Assembly: GCF_028736115.1 (NCBI RefSeq)
Contig: NZ_CP117877.1
Span: 3,224,001 to 3,288,000 of the forward strand
Origin: Mucilaginibacter sp. KACC 22063
GTDB lineage: Bacteria; Bacteroidota; Bacteroidia; Sphingobacteriales; Sphingobacteriaceae
Length of the DNA stretch: 64,000 nucleotides
Direction: 5' to 3'
The notes beneath the pieces are model-generated. The model did not search any database and was not told where the DNA came from. It saw only the letters and a program-made list of their open reading frames with translations. Shown here piece by piece: positions 25,276 through 33,636 of this stretch (position 1 is its first letter; each line of letters begins with the position of its first letter). The position numbers and the translations under genes were made by a program.

Positions 25276-26646
25276 ATGGAACAGATCAAACAATATATCG
25301 ACCAGCACCGCGACCGGTTTATGGACGAGCTTTTCGAGTTGCTACGCTTCCCTTCGGTAAGCGCCGACCCTAAGTATAAAGATTCGGTTTTAAAAACTGC
25401 AGATTATGTTGCCGAAAAATTAAGGCAAGCAGGAGCCGATAAGGTAGAGATTTGCCCAACCGCAGGCTATCCTATCGTATATGGTGAAAAAATGATTGAT
25501 CCTTCAAAACCAACGGTTTTGGTATATGGCCATTATGACGTACAACCACCCGATCCGTTGGAGCTTTGGGTAACCCCTCCTTTTGAACCAACCGTGCGCG
25601 ACGGTAAAATTTATGCACGTGGTGCATGTGACGATAAAGGCCAGTTTTACATGCACGTTAAGGCTTTTGAACTGATGATGCAAACAGGTACGCTTGCATG
25701 CAACGTAAAGTTTATGATAGAAGGCGAAGAAGAAGTTGGCTCATCAAACCTTGGTATTTTTGTTAAAGAGAACAAAGAAAAATTAAAGGCTGATATTGTG
25801 CTGATCTCCGACACATCAATGATCAGCATGGAAAACCCATCGCTTGAAACCGGGTTGCGTGGCCTGTCTTACCTGGAAGTGGAAGTGACCGGCCCTAACC
25901 GCGACCTGCACTCTGGGGTATACGGTGGTGCAGTAGCTAATCCGGCAACTATATTGGCTAAAATGATTGCCTCATTGCATGACGAAAACAACCACATTAC
26001 CATTCCCGGTTTTTATGATGATGTTGTTGAATTGACTGCTGATGAAAAAACTGCTTTAAACTCAGCGCCATACAGCGAAGAAGAATACAAAAAAGACTTA
26101 GGCGTTGAAGAACTGTGGGGTGAAAAAGGTTACTCAACCTTTGAGCGCACCGGCACCCGCCCTACGCTTGAAGTAAACGGTGTATGGGGCGGATATATTG
26201 GCGAGGGTGCTAAAACCGTGCTTCCGTCAAAAGCTAACGCCAAAATTTCGATGCGTTTGGTACCTAATCAAACCTCAGAAAAAATAACCCAATTGTTTAC
26301 GGATCACTTTTTGAAAATTGCCCCTAAAAACGTTAAGGTAAAGGTTACCCCGCATCATGGCGGCGAACCGGTAGTTACACCTACTGATAGTGTAGCTTAT
26401 AAAGCAGCTCAAAAAGCTATTACTGAATCTTTTGGCAAAGAACCTATCCCTACCCGCGGGGGCGGTAGTATACCTATTGTTGCCCTGTTCGAAGCCGAGT
26501 TAGGCATTAAAACTGTATTGATGGGATTTGGTCTCGACAGCGATGCCCTGCACTCGCCTAATGAGAAGTATGATATTTATAATTATTACAAAGGAATTGA
26601 GACCTTACCTTTATTTCATAAATATTTTGCAGAATTAAGTAAATAA
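25276..26646 (+). CDS. M20 family dipeptidase / metallopeptidase
   Basis: Zinc-dependent M20 peptidase (456 aa), cytoplasmic since no signal peptide is present. Metal and catalytic segments are visible: VYGHYDVQPPDPLELW near residues 81-97 (first His and catalytic Asp), ARGACDDKGQFYMHV (bridging Asp), EGEEEVGSSN (general-base Glu and metal Glu), and HSPNEKYD near the C-terminus (last His). The dimerisation domain insert (DLHSGVYGG) fits the carnosinase-like branch that cleaves dipeptides. A TATATTTG -7 element lies at 25251-25258, 18 bases before the ATG, though no clear -33 element accompanies it. Confidence 0.92.
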   Translation: MEQIKQYIDQHRDRFMDELFELLRFPSVSADPKYKDSVLKTADYVAEKLRQAGADKVEICPTAGYPIVYGEKMIDPSKPTVLVYGHYDVQPPDPLELWVTPPFEPTVRDGKIYARGACDDKGQFYMHVKAFELMMQTGTLACNVKFMIEGEEEVGSSNLGIFVKENKEKLKADIVLISDTSMISMENPSLETGLRGLSYLEVEVTGPNRDLHSGVYGGAVANPATILAKMIASLHDENNHITIPGFYDDVVELTADEKTALNSAPYSEEEYKKDLGVEELWGEKGYSTFERTGTRPTLEVNGVWGGYIGEGAKTVLPSKANAKISMRLVPNQTSEKITQLFTDHFLKIAPKNVKVKVTPHHGGEPVVTPTDSVAYKAAQKAITESFGKEPIPTRGGGSIPIVALFEAELGIKTVLMGFGLDSDALHSPNEKYDIYNYYKGIETLPLFHKYFAELSK

Positions 26647-26710
26647 TTTAATTCTTACAAAAACAATTACCGTTCATGATTTATTATATAGTTAATAAAT
26701 TTTCACACCT

Positions 26711-26842
26711 ATGGCAACTACAAAATCAAAAACTAAAAGCGAAGCCTCAAAAGAGATGAGAGATCCAAAGGCTTCTAAACAAGAAAAAAGTGCAGCGGCA
26801 AAAGAGATGAGCAGCGGCAGCAAAAAGAAAAGCAGCAAATAA
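26711..26842 (+). CDS. Very small lysine-rich protein
   Basis: 43-residue frame read directly from the ATG at 26711: MATTKSKTKSEASKEM and so on, ending KKKSSK. It consists almost wholly of K, S, A, E, M and D, with the phrase SKEM/AKEM recurring. It is strongly basic and probably disordered. Similar short Lys/Ser/Ala-rich genes occur in Sphingobacteriaceae, and a nucleic-acid role is only a guess from charge. It lies 64 bases after the M20 peptidase and ahead of a terminator at 26913. Confidence 0.5.
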   Translation: MATTKSKTKSEASKEMRDPKASKQEKSAAAKEMSSGSKKKSSK

Positions 26843-26912
26843 GTTGCTAATAAATAGAGTCCGCGATGTGATATCGGCAACCGGACTTAGCGGAGTTTGT
26901 TTATACAAACTT

Positions 26913-26947
26913 AAATGCCCATTCTGATTAAGGATGGGCATTTTTTT
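26913..26947 (+). terminator. Rho-independent terminator
   Basis: Ten-base stem AAATGCCCAT / ATGGGCATTT with an 11-base loop, followed by seven Ts. It ends the transcript carrying the small lysine-rich gene. Confidence 0.85.
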
Positions 26948-26981
26948 GTAATTAATAACTACATTTAATAAATCTCTCATT

Positions 26982-27407
26982 ATGAAATTGATATTAACGC
27001 TATTACTTGTAGCAACCGCTATCACATCTAAAGCGCAAAGCAGCTCACCTGAACAGGCAATTACAATGCTAAACAAATTTTATACGGCATACATGTCAGA
27101 ACTTTCCAGCGACAAAGATTTGAAGATTATTGATCAGACCTTATCTTCATTAAGACAAAAAAACTGTACGCCAGCTTGTTTAAAGCAATTTAAAAAATTA
27201 GCTGTAAAAACTGATGCAGACCCATTTTTGAAAGCGCAGGATTGTGACAAAGAGTGGCTAAAAACCCTGCACATTAAAAAAGACCCGAAAAAAAGCAATA
27301 TCTACGCGGTATCTTATACAGCTATTAATGATACCAATGAAAAAATCGTTATCCATCTGCTCGTAGTCAACCAAAATGGTTTATATAAAATTGCTGCAAT
27401 TGAGTAA
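26982..27407 (+). CDS. Exported protein, DUF3828-like
   Basis: 141-residue periplasmic protein. The signal peptide MKLILTLLLVATAITSKAQ is followed by PEQAITMLNKFYTAYMSE, the pattern with which DUF3828-like proteins begin, then a Cys pair (KNCTPACLKQF) likely to form a disulphide, the motif DPFLKAQDCDKEW, and beta strands ending in NGLYKIAAIE. The function is unknown. It stands alone, preceded by a strong terminator and followed by 650 bases without a convincing full gene. Confidence 0.72.
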   Translation: MKLILTLLLVATAITSKAQSSSPEQAITMLNKFYTAYMSELSSDKDLKIIDQTLSSLRQKNCTPACLKQFKKLAVKTDADPFLKAQDCDKEWLKTLHIKKDPKKSNIYAVSYTAINDTNEKIVIHLLVVNQNGLYKIAAIE

Positions 27408-27628
27408 ACAAATCTTTTTTGAACCTTAAACAATAATAATAACCCCAATTTAAGAAAGCTGCTATTTTGATTACCTATGGGAAGAATGGCGGTTCAATCG
27501 CTTTTCAGCCATGTTATTAGCGTCAAAATACCTTAAACCGCTAATAGCATCAGAACAATAATTAGATAGAACATGATCTAATAAGTTTTACTAATTTCAT
27601 AATATTAGAGACACAATCAGGTAAAACA

Positions 27629-27754
27629 ATGTTCGCTTTACAACAGATGGAGGCGGCACTTGCAAAAGTAAAAAACGGTGCAAATTTTTCTCCGATTTTA
27701 GCTTATATCGCATTTTATTTTATTGCTGTATATATTCTAAAGATTCAATGCTGA
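27629..27754 (+). pseudogene. Possible remnant of a DUF1398 family gene
   Basis: The 41-codon frame starts MFALQQMEAALAKVKNGANF, which follows the usual opening of DUF1398 proteins (Met-Phe-Thr-Leu-Glu-Gln, then Ala-x-x-Lys-Val-Lys-x-Gly-Ala-x-Phe). After that the sequence turns into an unrelated hydrophobic run and stops, where the family normally continues for about 100 residues. This suggests a truncated and decayed copy. A genuine small membrane peptide is the alternative. Confidence 0.4.
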
Positions 27755-27973
27755 TCTCCACACATTAATCTTCATCTGATAAGCGTCTTGCCTAAAGAAT
27801 TTAGGCCTGTAACATAATTACTTATTTTCTCAGGGAACAAGCCCTTATCTATTATATAATAGATACGCAACTACCTAGTTAAAAATTCATCTTCAGAATT
27901 TATTCAGAATTACACCTTAATATTGCAGCACAGATCGTTCCAATGATCTGTTATTGTGATAAGGTTTAGGTTA

Positions 27974-28010
27974 AAACCCTGACACAGCGAGTGTGTCAGG
28001 GTTTATTTTT
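27974..28010 (+). terminator. Strong hairpin terminator without an obvious upstream gene
   Basis: A 13-base perfect stem AAACCCTGACACA with a 5-base loop and a T-rich tail. The nearest plus-strand frame ends 220 bases earlier, so it may end a small RNA. Confidence 0.7.
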
Positions 28011-28065
28011 GTCAAAGCTGTAACCTTTAAATCGCCTTTGCGTCGAATGGTGAAATATCTAAACT

Positions 28066-29226
28066 ATGCGAATAGCTAACAGCTTACTATTTATTATATC
28101 GTTTTTGCTTTGGTTAACTTTACAATCTCAAATATCGGTAGCCCAAACAGCAACTGTTAAGCCCATCACAGAAAAGCCTTTCTCTTTTCCATTACAATTA
28201 GAGATGCGTGTACCCTTTGCGCCTACTGCCTTTCCGAATGGTTCAAGATACCATTTGCTTTATGAATTACAGCTTACCAATTTCAGTGCTGAGCCTGTAA
28301 AATTGCGCCGTATAGATCTGATTGATGCTGATAAGAAAGATGGCAGTACAATATTAAAATTTGATACTGTACAACTTAATACCATGCTGAAACCCCTGGC
28401 AGACAATGCTACCGACAAATTAACACTCGGCAGCGGACAGTCGGCAATTGTGTTTATGGAAGCTACATCAAATATAAACAAGCCTTTTCCGGCTAAAGTA
28501 TTACACCGCGTATTCACCGAAACAGATTCACTGCAGGGGGCTATCATTTCGACCCGGCAAAATAAATTACAGGTACTGGCACCCCCATTAGAAGGGAATA
28601 ACTGGACGGCTGCGGATGGCCCAAGCAATGATCCGGACAATCATCACAGGCGAGGTGTTATTATCCTCAACGGCCGGTCTGTAGATTCTCGCCGGTATGC
28701 TATCGACTGGAAAAAATTCGTGGATAGCACATCTTATTCTGGAAATGCGCGCGATGCCCACGACTACTATTGTTACAGCGAAAAAGTATATGCAGTTGCA
28801 GATGGCGTTATCATTAAAGCAACAGATGGCTTGCCTGATAATGTTCCGGGCCATGGGAAAGCGTTTCATCCGGCGGTGACACTAACGTTGGACAGACTTG
28901 CAGGCAATTACATTGTACTTGACGTAGGTAATGGCCAATACGCGCATTACATGCATTTAAAAGCCGGTAGTTTAAAAGTTAAAGCCGGGGACCATGTTCA
29001 CAAAGGGCAACTGCTGGCAAATATCGGCGCTTCCGGAGATGCCCGCGAACCGCATTTGCATTTTGAGGTTACTTCCTCACCCAAATTACTTGAAGGGGAA
29101 GGCATACCTTACGTAATAGAAAGTTATCGCTTACATAATAAATCAAATCAACCTGCACCTATCCACAAAAACGAACTGCCAACTCAAGATCAGGTTGTCG
29201 ACTTTGCAAAAGGAAAAGATAAATGA
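28066..29226 (+). CDS. Exported M23 family metallopeptidase
   Basis: 386-residue periplasmic protein: an N-terminal signal segment (LLFIISFLLWLTLQSQISVAQ), a beta-rich domain to about residue 180, then an M23 LytM-type domain. Visible zinc-site parts are RRYAIDW (the Asp ligand, with Arg instead of the more usual first His), YAHYMHLKAGSLKVKAGD and HLHFEV near residues 325-330. The variant first ligand motif is common in the long M23 proteins of Bacteroidota, so activity is possible but not certain. It probably cleaves peptidoglycan cross-links. The dipeptide epimerase is the convergent neighbour. Confidence 0.85.
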   Translation: MRIANSLLFIISFLLWLTLQSQISVAQTATVKPITEKPFSFPLQLEMRVPFAPTAFPNGSRYHLLYELQLTNFSAEPVKLRRIDLIDADKKDGSTILKFDTVQLNTMLKPLADNATDKLTLGSGQSAIVFMEATSNINKPFPAKVLHRVFTETDSLQGAIISTRQNKLQVLAPPLEGNNWTAADGPSNDPDNHHRRGVIILNGRSVDSRRYAIDWKKFVDSTSYSGNARDAHDYYCYSEKVYAVADGVIIKATDGLPDNVPGHGKAFHPAVTLTLDRLAGNYIVLDVGNGQYAHYMHLKAGSLKVKAGDHVHKGQLLANIGASGDAREPHLHFEVTSSPKLLEGEGIPYVIESYRLHNKSNQPAPIHKNELPTQDQVVDFAKGKDK

Positions 29227-29247
29227 CCTGAAAATTTTATGCGCTAA

Positions 29248-30366
29248 TTACACGGTCCATCTTTCGCATTTAGCTAAAAACGCTTCATCGGCATCAGCGC
29301 CTATGCCAATAGCATCGTCTATATTCAATTTATATCCATCATAGGTAACACCTCCTGTACATGGGTCTTCGAGGTGGCCCAGCATACAGGTGTCCATATC
29401 ATAAAAATGAATATTAGGACTTGCGTAAACAAAATGCAATTTGGCGCTGAGTGCAATACGACTTTCCAGCATACCACCCATCATACAGGCTACGCCGTTC
29501 TCCGCAGCAACATCGTGTATCTTTTTAGCTTCGTACAAGCCACCGGATTTGGCCAGTTTGATATTGATATAATGGCAAGAGCCGCTTTGTATCTGCATGC
29601 GCGCATCGTGATGGTTGTACACACTTTCATCGGCCATAATTTTAACCGGTGATAACTTCATCAATTCAGGCAGGCGGTCGTTATACCAGGTTCGCATGGG
29701 TTGTTCACAAAACTCCACATCAAGTTCGCCAAGTCCGTTTAAAGCAATAACAGCATCGTCTAAGCTCCATCCCTGGTTAGCATCTACCCTTATCTTCATG
29801 TCGCTGCCAACTGCATGCCTTATCTGCTTTATCCGTTCCACATCTTCCAAAGCATTCTTACCCAACTTTACCTTTAATATATACGCACCGGTATTTTTAA
29901 ATGCTATAGCTTTTTGCGCCATAATCTCTGGCGTACTGATACCAATTGTAATATCGCTCTCTGTTTCGCGTTTGCTGCCACCCAGGTACTGATATAAAGG
30001 CAAACCCGCATGTTTGGATGCAATATCATACAGCGCCATATCAAAACCACTTTTTATGGTAGTGTTGCCTGCTGTAAAATCATGCAGCTGCTGCAGCCGG
30101 GCCGGTATATCAAGCGCATCCTTACCTGTCCAAAGCTTAGCAAACTCACGCGCCATAATCAGGCAGGTATCCTGGGTTTCGCCCACAATCATCGGGAAGG
30201 CAGAACACTCGCCTACTCCATAGAAGCCTGCATCAGTATGCACACGGATAAAGGTGTTCTGCGCATAGTTCATGGTGCCGGTAGCAATGGTAAAAGGTTC
30301 CATTTCAATACTGAAACGGTATATATCTATGTGCGTAATTTTAAGTTGCGTTTTTTCGGTAGCCAT
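29248..30366 (-). CDS. Enolase-superfamily dipeptide epimerase
   Basis: 372-residue enzyme of the mandelate racemase/muconate lactonising group. The barrel carries the Lys-x-Lys motif ILKVKLGKN, then metal ligands in RVDANQGW, EFCEQPM and MADESV, the second catalytic Lys in NIKLAKSGG, and GMLESRIAL near the end. The Asp pair in FYDMDTCMLGHLEDP fits the L-Ala-D/L-Glu epimerase-like branch, which binds the amino group of the dipeptide there. It would convert the D-Glu dipeptide from muropeptides, in line with the M23 and M20 peptidase genes nearby. Another substrate is possible. Confidence 0.82.
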   Translation of the reverse strand: MATEKTQLKITHIDIYRFSIEMEPFTIATGTMNYAQNTFIRVHTDAGFYGVGECSAFPMIVGETQDTCLIMAREFAKLWTGKDALDIPARLQQLHDFTAGNTTIKSGFDMALYDIASKHAGLPLYQYLGGSKRETESDITIGISTPEIMAQKAIAFKNTGAYILKVKLGKNALEDVERIKQIRHAVGSDMKIRVDANQGWSLDDAVIALNGLGELDVEFCEQPMRTWYNDRLPELMKLSPVKIMADESVYNHHDARMQIQSGSCHYINIKLAKSGGLYEAKKIHDVAAENGVACMMGGMLESRIALSAKLHFVYASPNIHFYDMDTCMLGHLEDPCTGGVTYDGYKLNIDDAIGIGADADEAFLAKCERWTV

Positions 30367-30423
30367 ATATGATGTTTTACAATGCTAATTTACATTAGCT
30401 TAACGATTTTCAAATTTTATAGA

Positions 30424-30454
30424 TTTGCTTGTAACACAATTTCAGCTATATTTG
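30424..30454 (+). promoter_or_regulatory. Bacteroidota-type promoter for the DUF4290 gene
   Basis: TTTG at 30424-30427, a 19-base spacer and TATATTTG at 30447-30454, both exact matches to the phylum consensus. The predicted start near 30461 gives a leader of about 90 bases. Confidence 0.75.
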
Positions 30455-30553
30455 CGTTACTACAATAAATTTATTTACACTTGTCATTTACTGTGCCCGT
30501 TGCCCTATGCAATTATAAGTGCACCAAGTACATTTTATAAGCTTTAAAATTAC

Positions 30554-31267
30554 ATGGCCCAATCTAATAAGCCTTTAACTGAATTTGATTACAATTCAAC
30601 CAGGAGCAAATTATTACTTACCGAGTACGGCCGCAACGTACAAAATATGGTAAAATATATATGCGGTTTACCAACAAAAGAAGAACGTAACCGCTATGCA
30701 CAGGTGGTAATTGACCTGATGGGTTTTTTAAATCCTCACCTACGCGATGTTGCCGACTTTAAACATAAGTTATGGGATCACCTGCATCTGATCTCTGATT
30801 TCAAAATTGATGTAGATTCGCCCTACCCATTGCCAGAGCCTGAAGTATTACATGCTAAGCCGGCTCCGCTTAAATACCCTAATCAACGTATTAAATACAA
30901 ACATTATGGTAAAACCGTTGAGTTAATGATGGATAAGGCCAAATCAATAGAAGATCCGGCGCGTAAACAGCACATGGTACAAGCTATTGCCAATTTTATG
31001 AAGATGGCTTATGTGCAATGGAATAAAGATTCGGTTGCTGATGAAAGCATTATTTCTGACCTAAAAGATATGTCGGGAGGCGATCTTAGCCTTGAAGAAA
31101 ACGTAAACCTTAACCGGGTTGAGTACAGGGTTACCCCAACCAACAATAATAACAACAACCGCGGCCGCACAAATAACAATAATCCGCGTAACAATAACCA
31201 GAATAACCGCAACAACAATCCGCGCAACAACAATCAGAATAACCGTAATCGCGGAAAAAAATATTAA
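30554..31267 (+). CDS. DUF4290 domain protein with Asn/Arg-rich tail
   Basis: 237-residue cytoplasmic protein. Residues 8-170 carry the conserved DUF4290 features: FDYNSTRSKLLLTEYGRNVQ, FLNPHLRDVADFKHKLWDHL and DFKIDVDSPYPLPEP. The family is nearly confined to Bacteroidota and sits just ahead of murA, as here, but has no established function. The last 45 residues are almost only Asn and Arg (PTNNNNNNRGRTNNNNPRNN and similar), a disordered basic tail that could bind nucleic acid or polymer; that is inference. A strong promoter precedes the gene and a terminator separates it from murA. Confidence 0.85.
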   Translation: MAQSNKPLTEFDYNSTRSKLLLTEYGRNVQNMVKYICGLPTKEERNRYAQVVIDLMGFLNPHLRDVADFKHKLWDHLHLISDFKIDVDSPYPLPEPEVLHAKPAPLKYPNQRIKYKHYGKTVELMMDKAKSIEDPARKQHMVQAIANFMKMAYVQWNKDSVADESIISDLKDMSGGDLSLEENVNLNRVEYRVTPTNNNNNNRGRTNNNNPRNNNQNNRNNNPRNNNQNNRNRGKKY

Positions 31268-31318
31268 TCTATTGATAAAAGAGCGCTGCTTTTTTTCAAC
31301 TTCTTTTAATGTAACTTA

Positions 31319-31344
31319 GCCCCCGTTTCGGGGGCATATTTTTT
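31319..31344 (+). terminator. Terminator between DUF4290 gene and murA
   Basis: Stem GCCCCCG / CGGGGGC with a TTT loop followed by ATATTTTTT. It implies that murA has its own promoter or depends on read-through. Confidence 0.75.
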
Positions 31345-31388
31345 ATATAAACCAACACATAAACCGGAACAAATACGTTTAAAACTTT

Positions 31389-32696
31389 ATGAAAAACGCT
31401 TTTGTAATTCAGGGCGGCAAACCGCTTAAAGGTGAAATTATACCACAGGGCGCCAAAAATGAGGCGCTACAGATACTATCAGCGGTATTGCTTACTCCAG
31501 AACCCATGACCATTAGCAATATCCCTGATATTGTAGATGTAAATAAATTAATTGAATTATTGCAGGATATGGGCGTAGAAACAGAGCGCCTTGCTTCTGA
31601 TACTTACCGTTTCCAGGCTAAAAATATAGATCCCGAATTTTTCGAATCACCGGAGTTTAAAGCTAAAGGTGGTGGCTTACGTGGCTCTATCATGATTGTT
31701 GGCCCTTTGCTGGCACGCTATGGTAAAGCAGCAATACCCAAACCGGGTGGTGATAAAATAGGCCGCCGTCGTTTGGATACTCACTTTTTAGGCTTTGAAA
31801 AATTAGGCGCACGTTTTGACTACAACCCCGAAACCGGGTTTTATAAGGTTGATGCCAGTGATCTTAAAGGAACCTATATCCTTTTGGACGAAGCATCGGT
31901 AACTGGTACGGCAAACATTGTAATGGCTGCAGTTTTAGCAAAAGGTACAACCACCATTTATAATGCCGCCTGCGAACCTTATTTACAGCAGCTTTGTAAA
32001 ATGCTGAATCGTATGGGTGCAAAAATCAGTGGCATCGGTTCAAACCTGCTTACTATTGAAGGTGTAACCGAGTTAAAAGGCACAGAGCACCGCATGCTGC
32101 CTGATATGATCGAAATTGGCTCGTTCATCGGCCTTGCTGCCATGACGGGTTCAGAGATTACCATCAAGGATGTACATTATGATGAGTTAGGCATCATTCC
32201 CAATACATTTAGGCGTTTAGGTATTAAGCTGGAGCGTCGCGGTGATGATATTTACATCCCTGCTCAGGACCATTACGAGATCGAGACTTTCATTGATGGT
32301 TCTACCATGACCATTGCCGATGCCCCGTGGCCAGGCTTCACCCCCGACCTGTTGAGCATTGTACTGGTCGTAGCTACGCAAGCTAAAGGCTCAGTTCTTA
32401 TTCACCAGAAAATGTTTGAGAGCCGCCTGTTCTTCGTTGATAAGTTATTGGATATGGGTGCCCAGATCATACTTTGCGATCCGCATCGTGCAAGTGTTAT
32501 CGGTTTAGATAAACGCGTGCAGCTACGCGGTATTTCAATGACCTCGCCAGATATCCGCGCCGGAGTTTCATTACTGATTGCAGCATTATCAGCACAAGGC
32601 CAGTCGACTATCTACAACATCGAACAAATTGAACGTGGCTATCAGCACATCGACGAGCGCTTAAGGGCTTTAGGTGCAGATATTACAAGGATATAA
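31389..32696 (+). CDS. murA: UDP-N-acetylglucosamine 1-carboxyvinyltransferase
   Basis: MurA (435 aa) transfers enolpyruvate from PEP to UDP-GlcNAc, the first committed step of peptidoglycan synthesis, in the cytoplasm. The fold of two inverse alpha/beta domains is recognisable by GGKPLKGEIIPQGAKNEAL at the start, RGSIMIVGPLLARYG, and the C-terminal DIRAGVSLLIAAL. The active-site loop reads KPGGDKIGRRRLD, so the position of the fosfomycin-target Cys115 is Asp122. In Mycobacterium and Chlamydia the same change leaves the enzyme active and fosfomycin-insensitive. Confidence 0.95.
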   Translation: MKNAFVIQGGKPLKGEIIPQGAKNEALQILSAVLLTPEPMTISNIPDIVDVNKLIELLQDMGVETERLASDTYRFQAKNIDPEFFESPEFKAKGGGLRGSIMIVGPLLARYGKAAIPKPGGDKIGRRRLDTHFLGFEKLGARFDYNPETGFYKVDASDLKGTYILLDEASVTGTANIVMAAVLAKGTTTIYNAACEPYLQQLCKMLNRMGAKISGIGSNLLTIEGVTELKGTEHRMLPDMIEIGSFIGLAAMTGSEITIKDVHYDELGIIPNTFRRLGIKLERRGDDIYIPAQDHYEIETFIDGSTMTIADAPWPGFTPDLLSIVLVVATQAKGSVLIHQKMFESRLFFVDKLLDMGAQIILCDPHRASVIGLDKRVQLRGISMTSPDIRAGVSLLIAALSAQGQSTIYNIEQIERGYQHIDERLRALGADITRI

Positions 32697-32709
32697 ATAT
32701 TATCAGTCT

Positions 32710-32812
32710 ATATATCCCTCCCGTCGGGAGGGGCGCGTTGGATAGCGGAATAGCGGGGAGGGGTTTAACTACTACCAGTACCCCTCCCTTACCCTCCCGC
32801 AGGGAGGGAACG
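32710..32812. repeat. GC-rich hairpin intergenic repeat
   Basis: Two hairpins (CCCTCCCG/CGGGAGGG at 32716-32732 and CCCTCCC/GGGAGGG at 32792-32808) and a further pairing of AGGGGT with ACCCCT make a folded block between convergent genes. A related sequence occurs reversed at 45481-45511. Confidence 0.65.
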
Positions 32813-32822
32813 TAAATAAGGT

Positions 32823-33560
32823 CTAAAACAACATCACCAGCATTACCGCACTCATGGCTATCATCAAGCCATCTTCAATAATGGTAACGGTGCTCATCGG
32901 CAGGTTAAACACTGCTCCCAGGCAAGCACAACGAATTGTCTTTTTGGATAAAACAGTTTGTAAAACGCCTACAATACTTACCGACATTACCACAAATGTT
33001 ACCGCATTAGTAATTACTGGTTGAAAGTTAGTAGCATAAGCCAAACCTAATGCCAACTCTGTAAAAGCATAGATATACCCCCATCCCTTAAATTTCCGGG
33101 CGATAACATCATACATAGCATAACTATCTGCAAAGCCTTCAAGGTTAAGTAGCTTAAAGAAAGAGAAGACCAAAAAGAAGCCTGCCATAAAAATGCGCAT
33201 AGCTAACATTTCATTAAAGCCAATCGGCGTTGCCCCGGCTATCATCGAGGCTACAAAAATGTACCCAAAGATCAATAATATTGGCTTGTAGGTCTCCACC
33301 CAGCTCTTTTCAGCCAGCTCCTCAAAAGCTGACATCGCAGGCATGCTCACCTGCTTTTCATTAAGCTGATATTTTGGATATTCTTTTAAAGCGTTTTGCA
33401 AATCACTTGTTGGCACATGATGATCCATTTTTACATGCGCTTCACCGGCATCTAAATCAATATCAACATCGGTAACACCGCTTACCTTTCCCAGTAAGGT
33501 TTGTACTTTATATTGGCATCCGGCACAGGTCATGCCGGTAACTGCATAGGTATGTTCCAT
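32823..33560 (-). CDS. HMA metal-binding domain fused to MauE-like membrane protein
   Basis: 245-residue protein. Residues 1-68 are a heavy-metal-associated domain with the CxxC site at Cys12 and Cys15 (GMTCAGCQYKVQ). After a linker, four or five membrane helices follow (ILLIFGYIFVASMI, MRIFMAGFFLVFSFFKLL, IYAFTELALGLAYA, AVTFVVMSVSIVGVL, IIEDGLMIAMSAVMLVML) with CACLG near the end, the pattern of MauE/DoxX-like proteins. A role in copper or thiol redox handling at the membrane is plausible. The ATG at 33560 gives MEHTYAVTG; an upstream TTG would add 11 residues without family support. The AraC regulator at 33637 is upstream on the same strand. Confidence 0.82.
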   Translation of the reverse strand: MEHTYAVTGMTCAGCQYKVQTLLGKVSGVTDVDIDLDAGEAHVKMDHHVPTSDLQNALKEYPKYQLNEKQVSMPAMSAFEELAEKSWVETYKPILLIFGYIFVASMIAGATPIGFNEMLAMRIFMAGFFLVFSFFKLLNLEGFADSYAMYDVIARKFKGWGYIYAFTELALGLAYATNFQPVITNAVTFVVMSVSIVGVLQTVLSKKTIRCACLGAVFNLPMSTVTIIEDGLMIAMSAVMLVMLF

Positions 33561-33636
33561 AATTAAAATCTGAAACACAAAAATACGATGCAATTAGCCG
33601 CAAAGCTTACAATATTGGCAGTTGTTACTATAAGAT

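Larger units (their letters stand above)
27408..28065. other. 658-base stretch with only a gene remnant and hairpins
   Basis: No complete gene is visible. It contains a short frame that looks like a broken DUF1398 gene (27629-27754), a CAGATC/GATCTG hairpin at 27931-27950, and a strong terminator at 27974-28010 that has no obvious gene in front of it. Confidence 0.6.

Noticed and set aside
31009..31319. Leu/Arg-rich minus-strand frame and Thr/Ile-rich plus-strand frame over the DUF4290 tail
   Set aside because: They come from the low-complexity Asn/Arg codons of the DUF4290 gene read in other frames.
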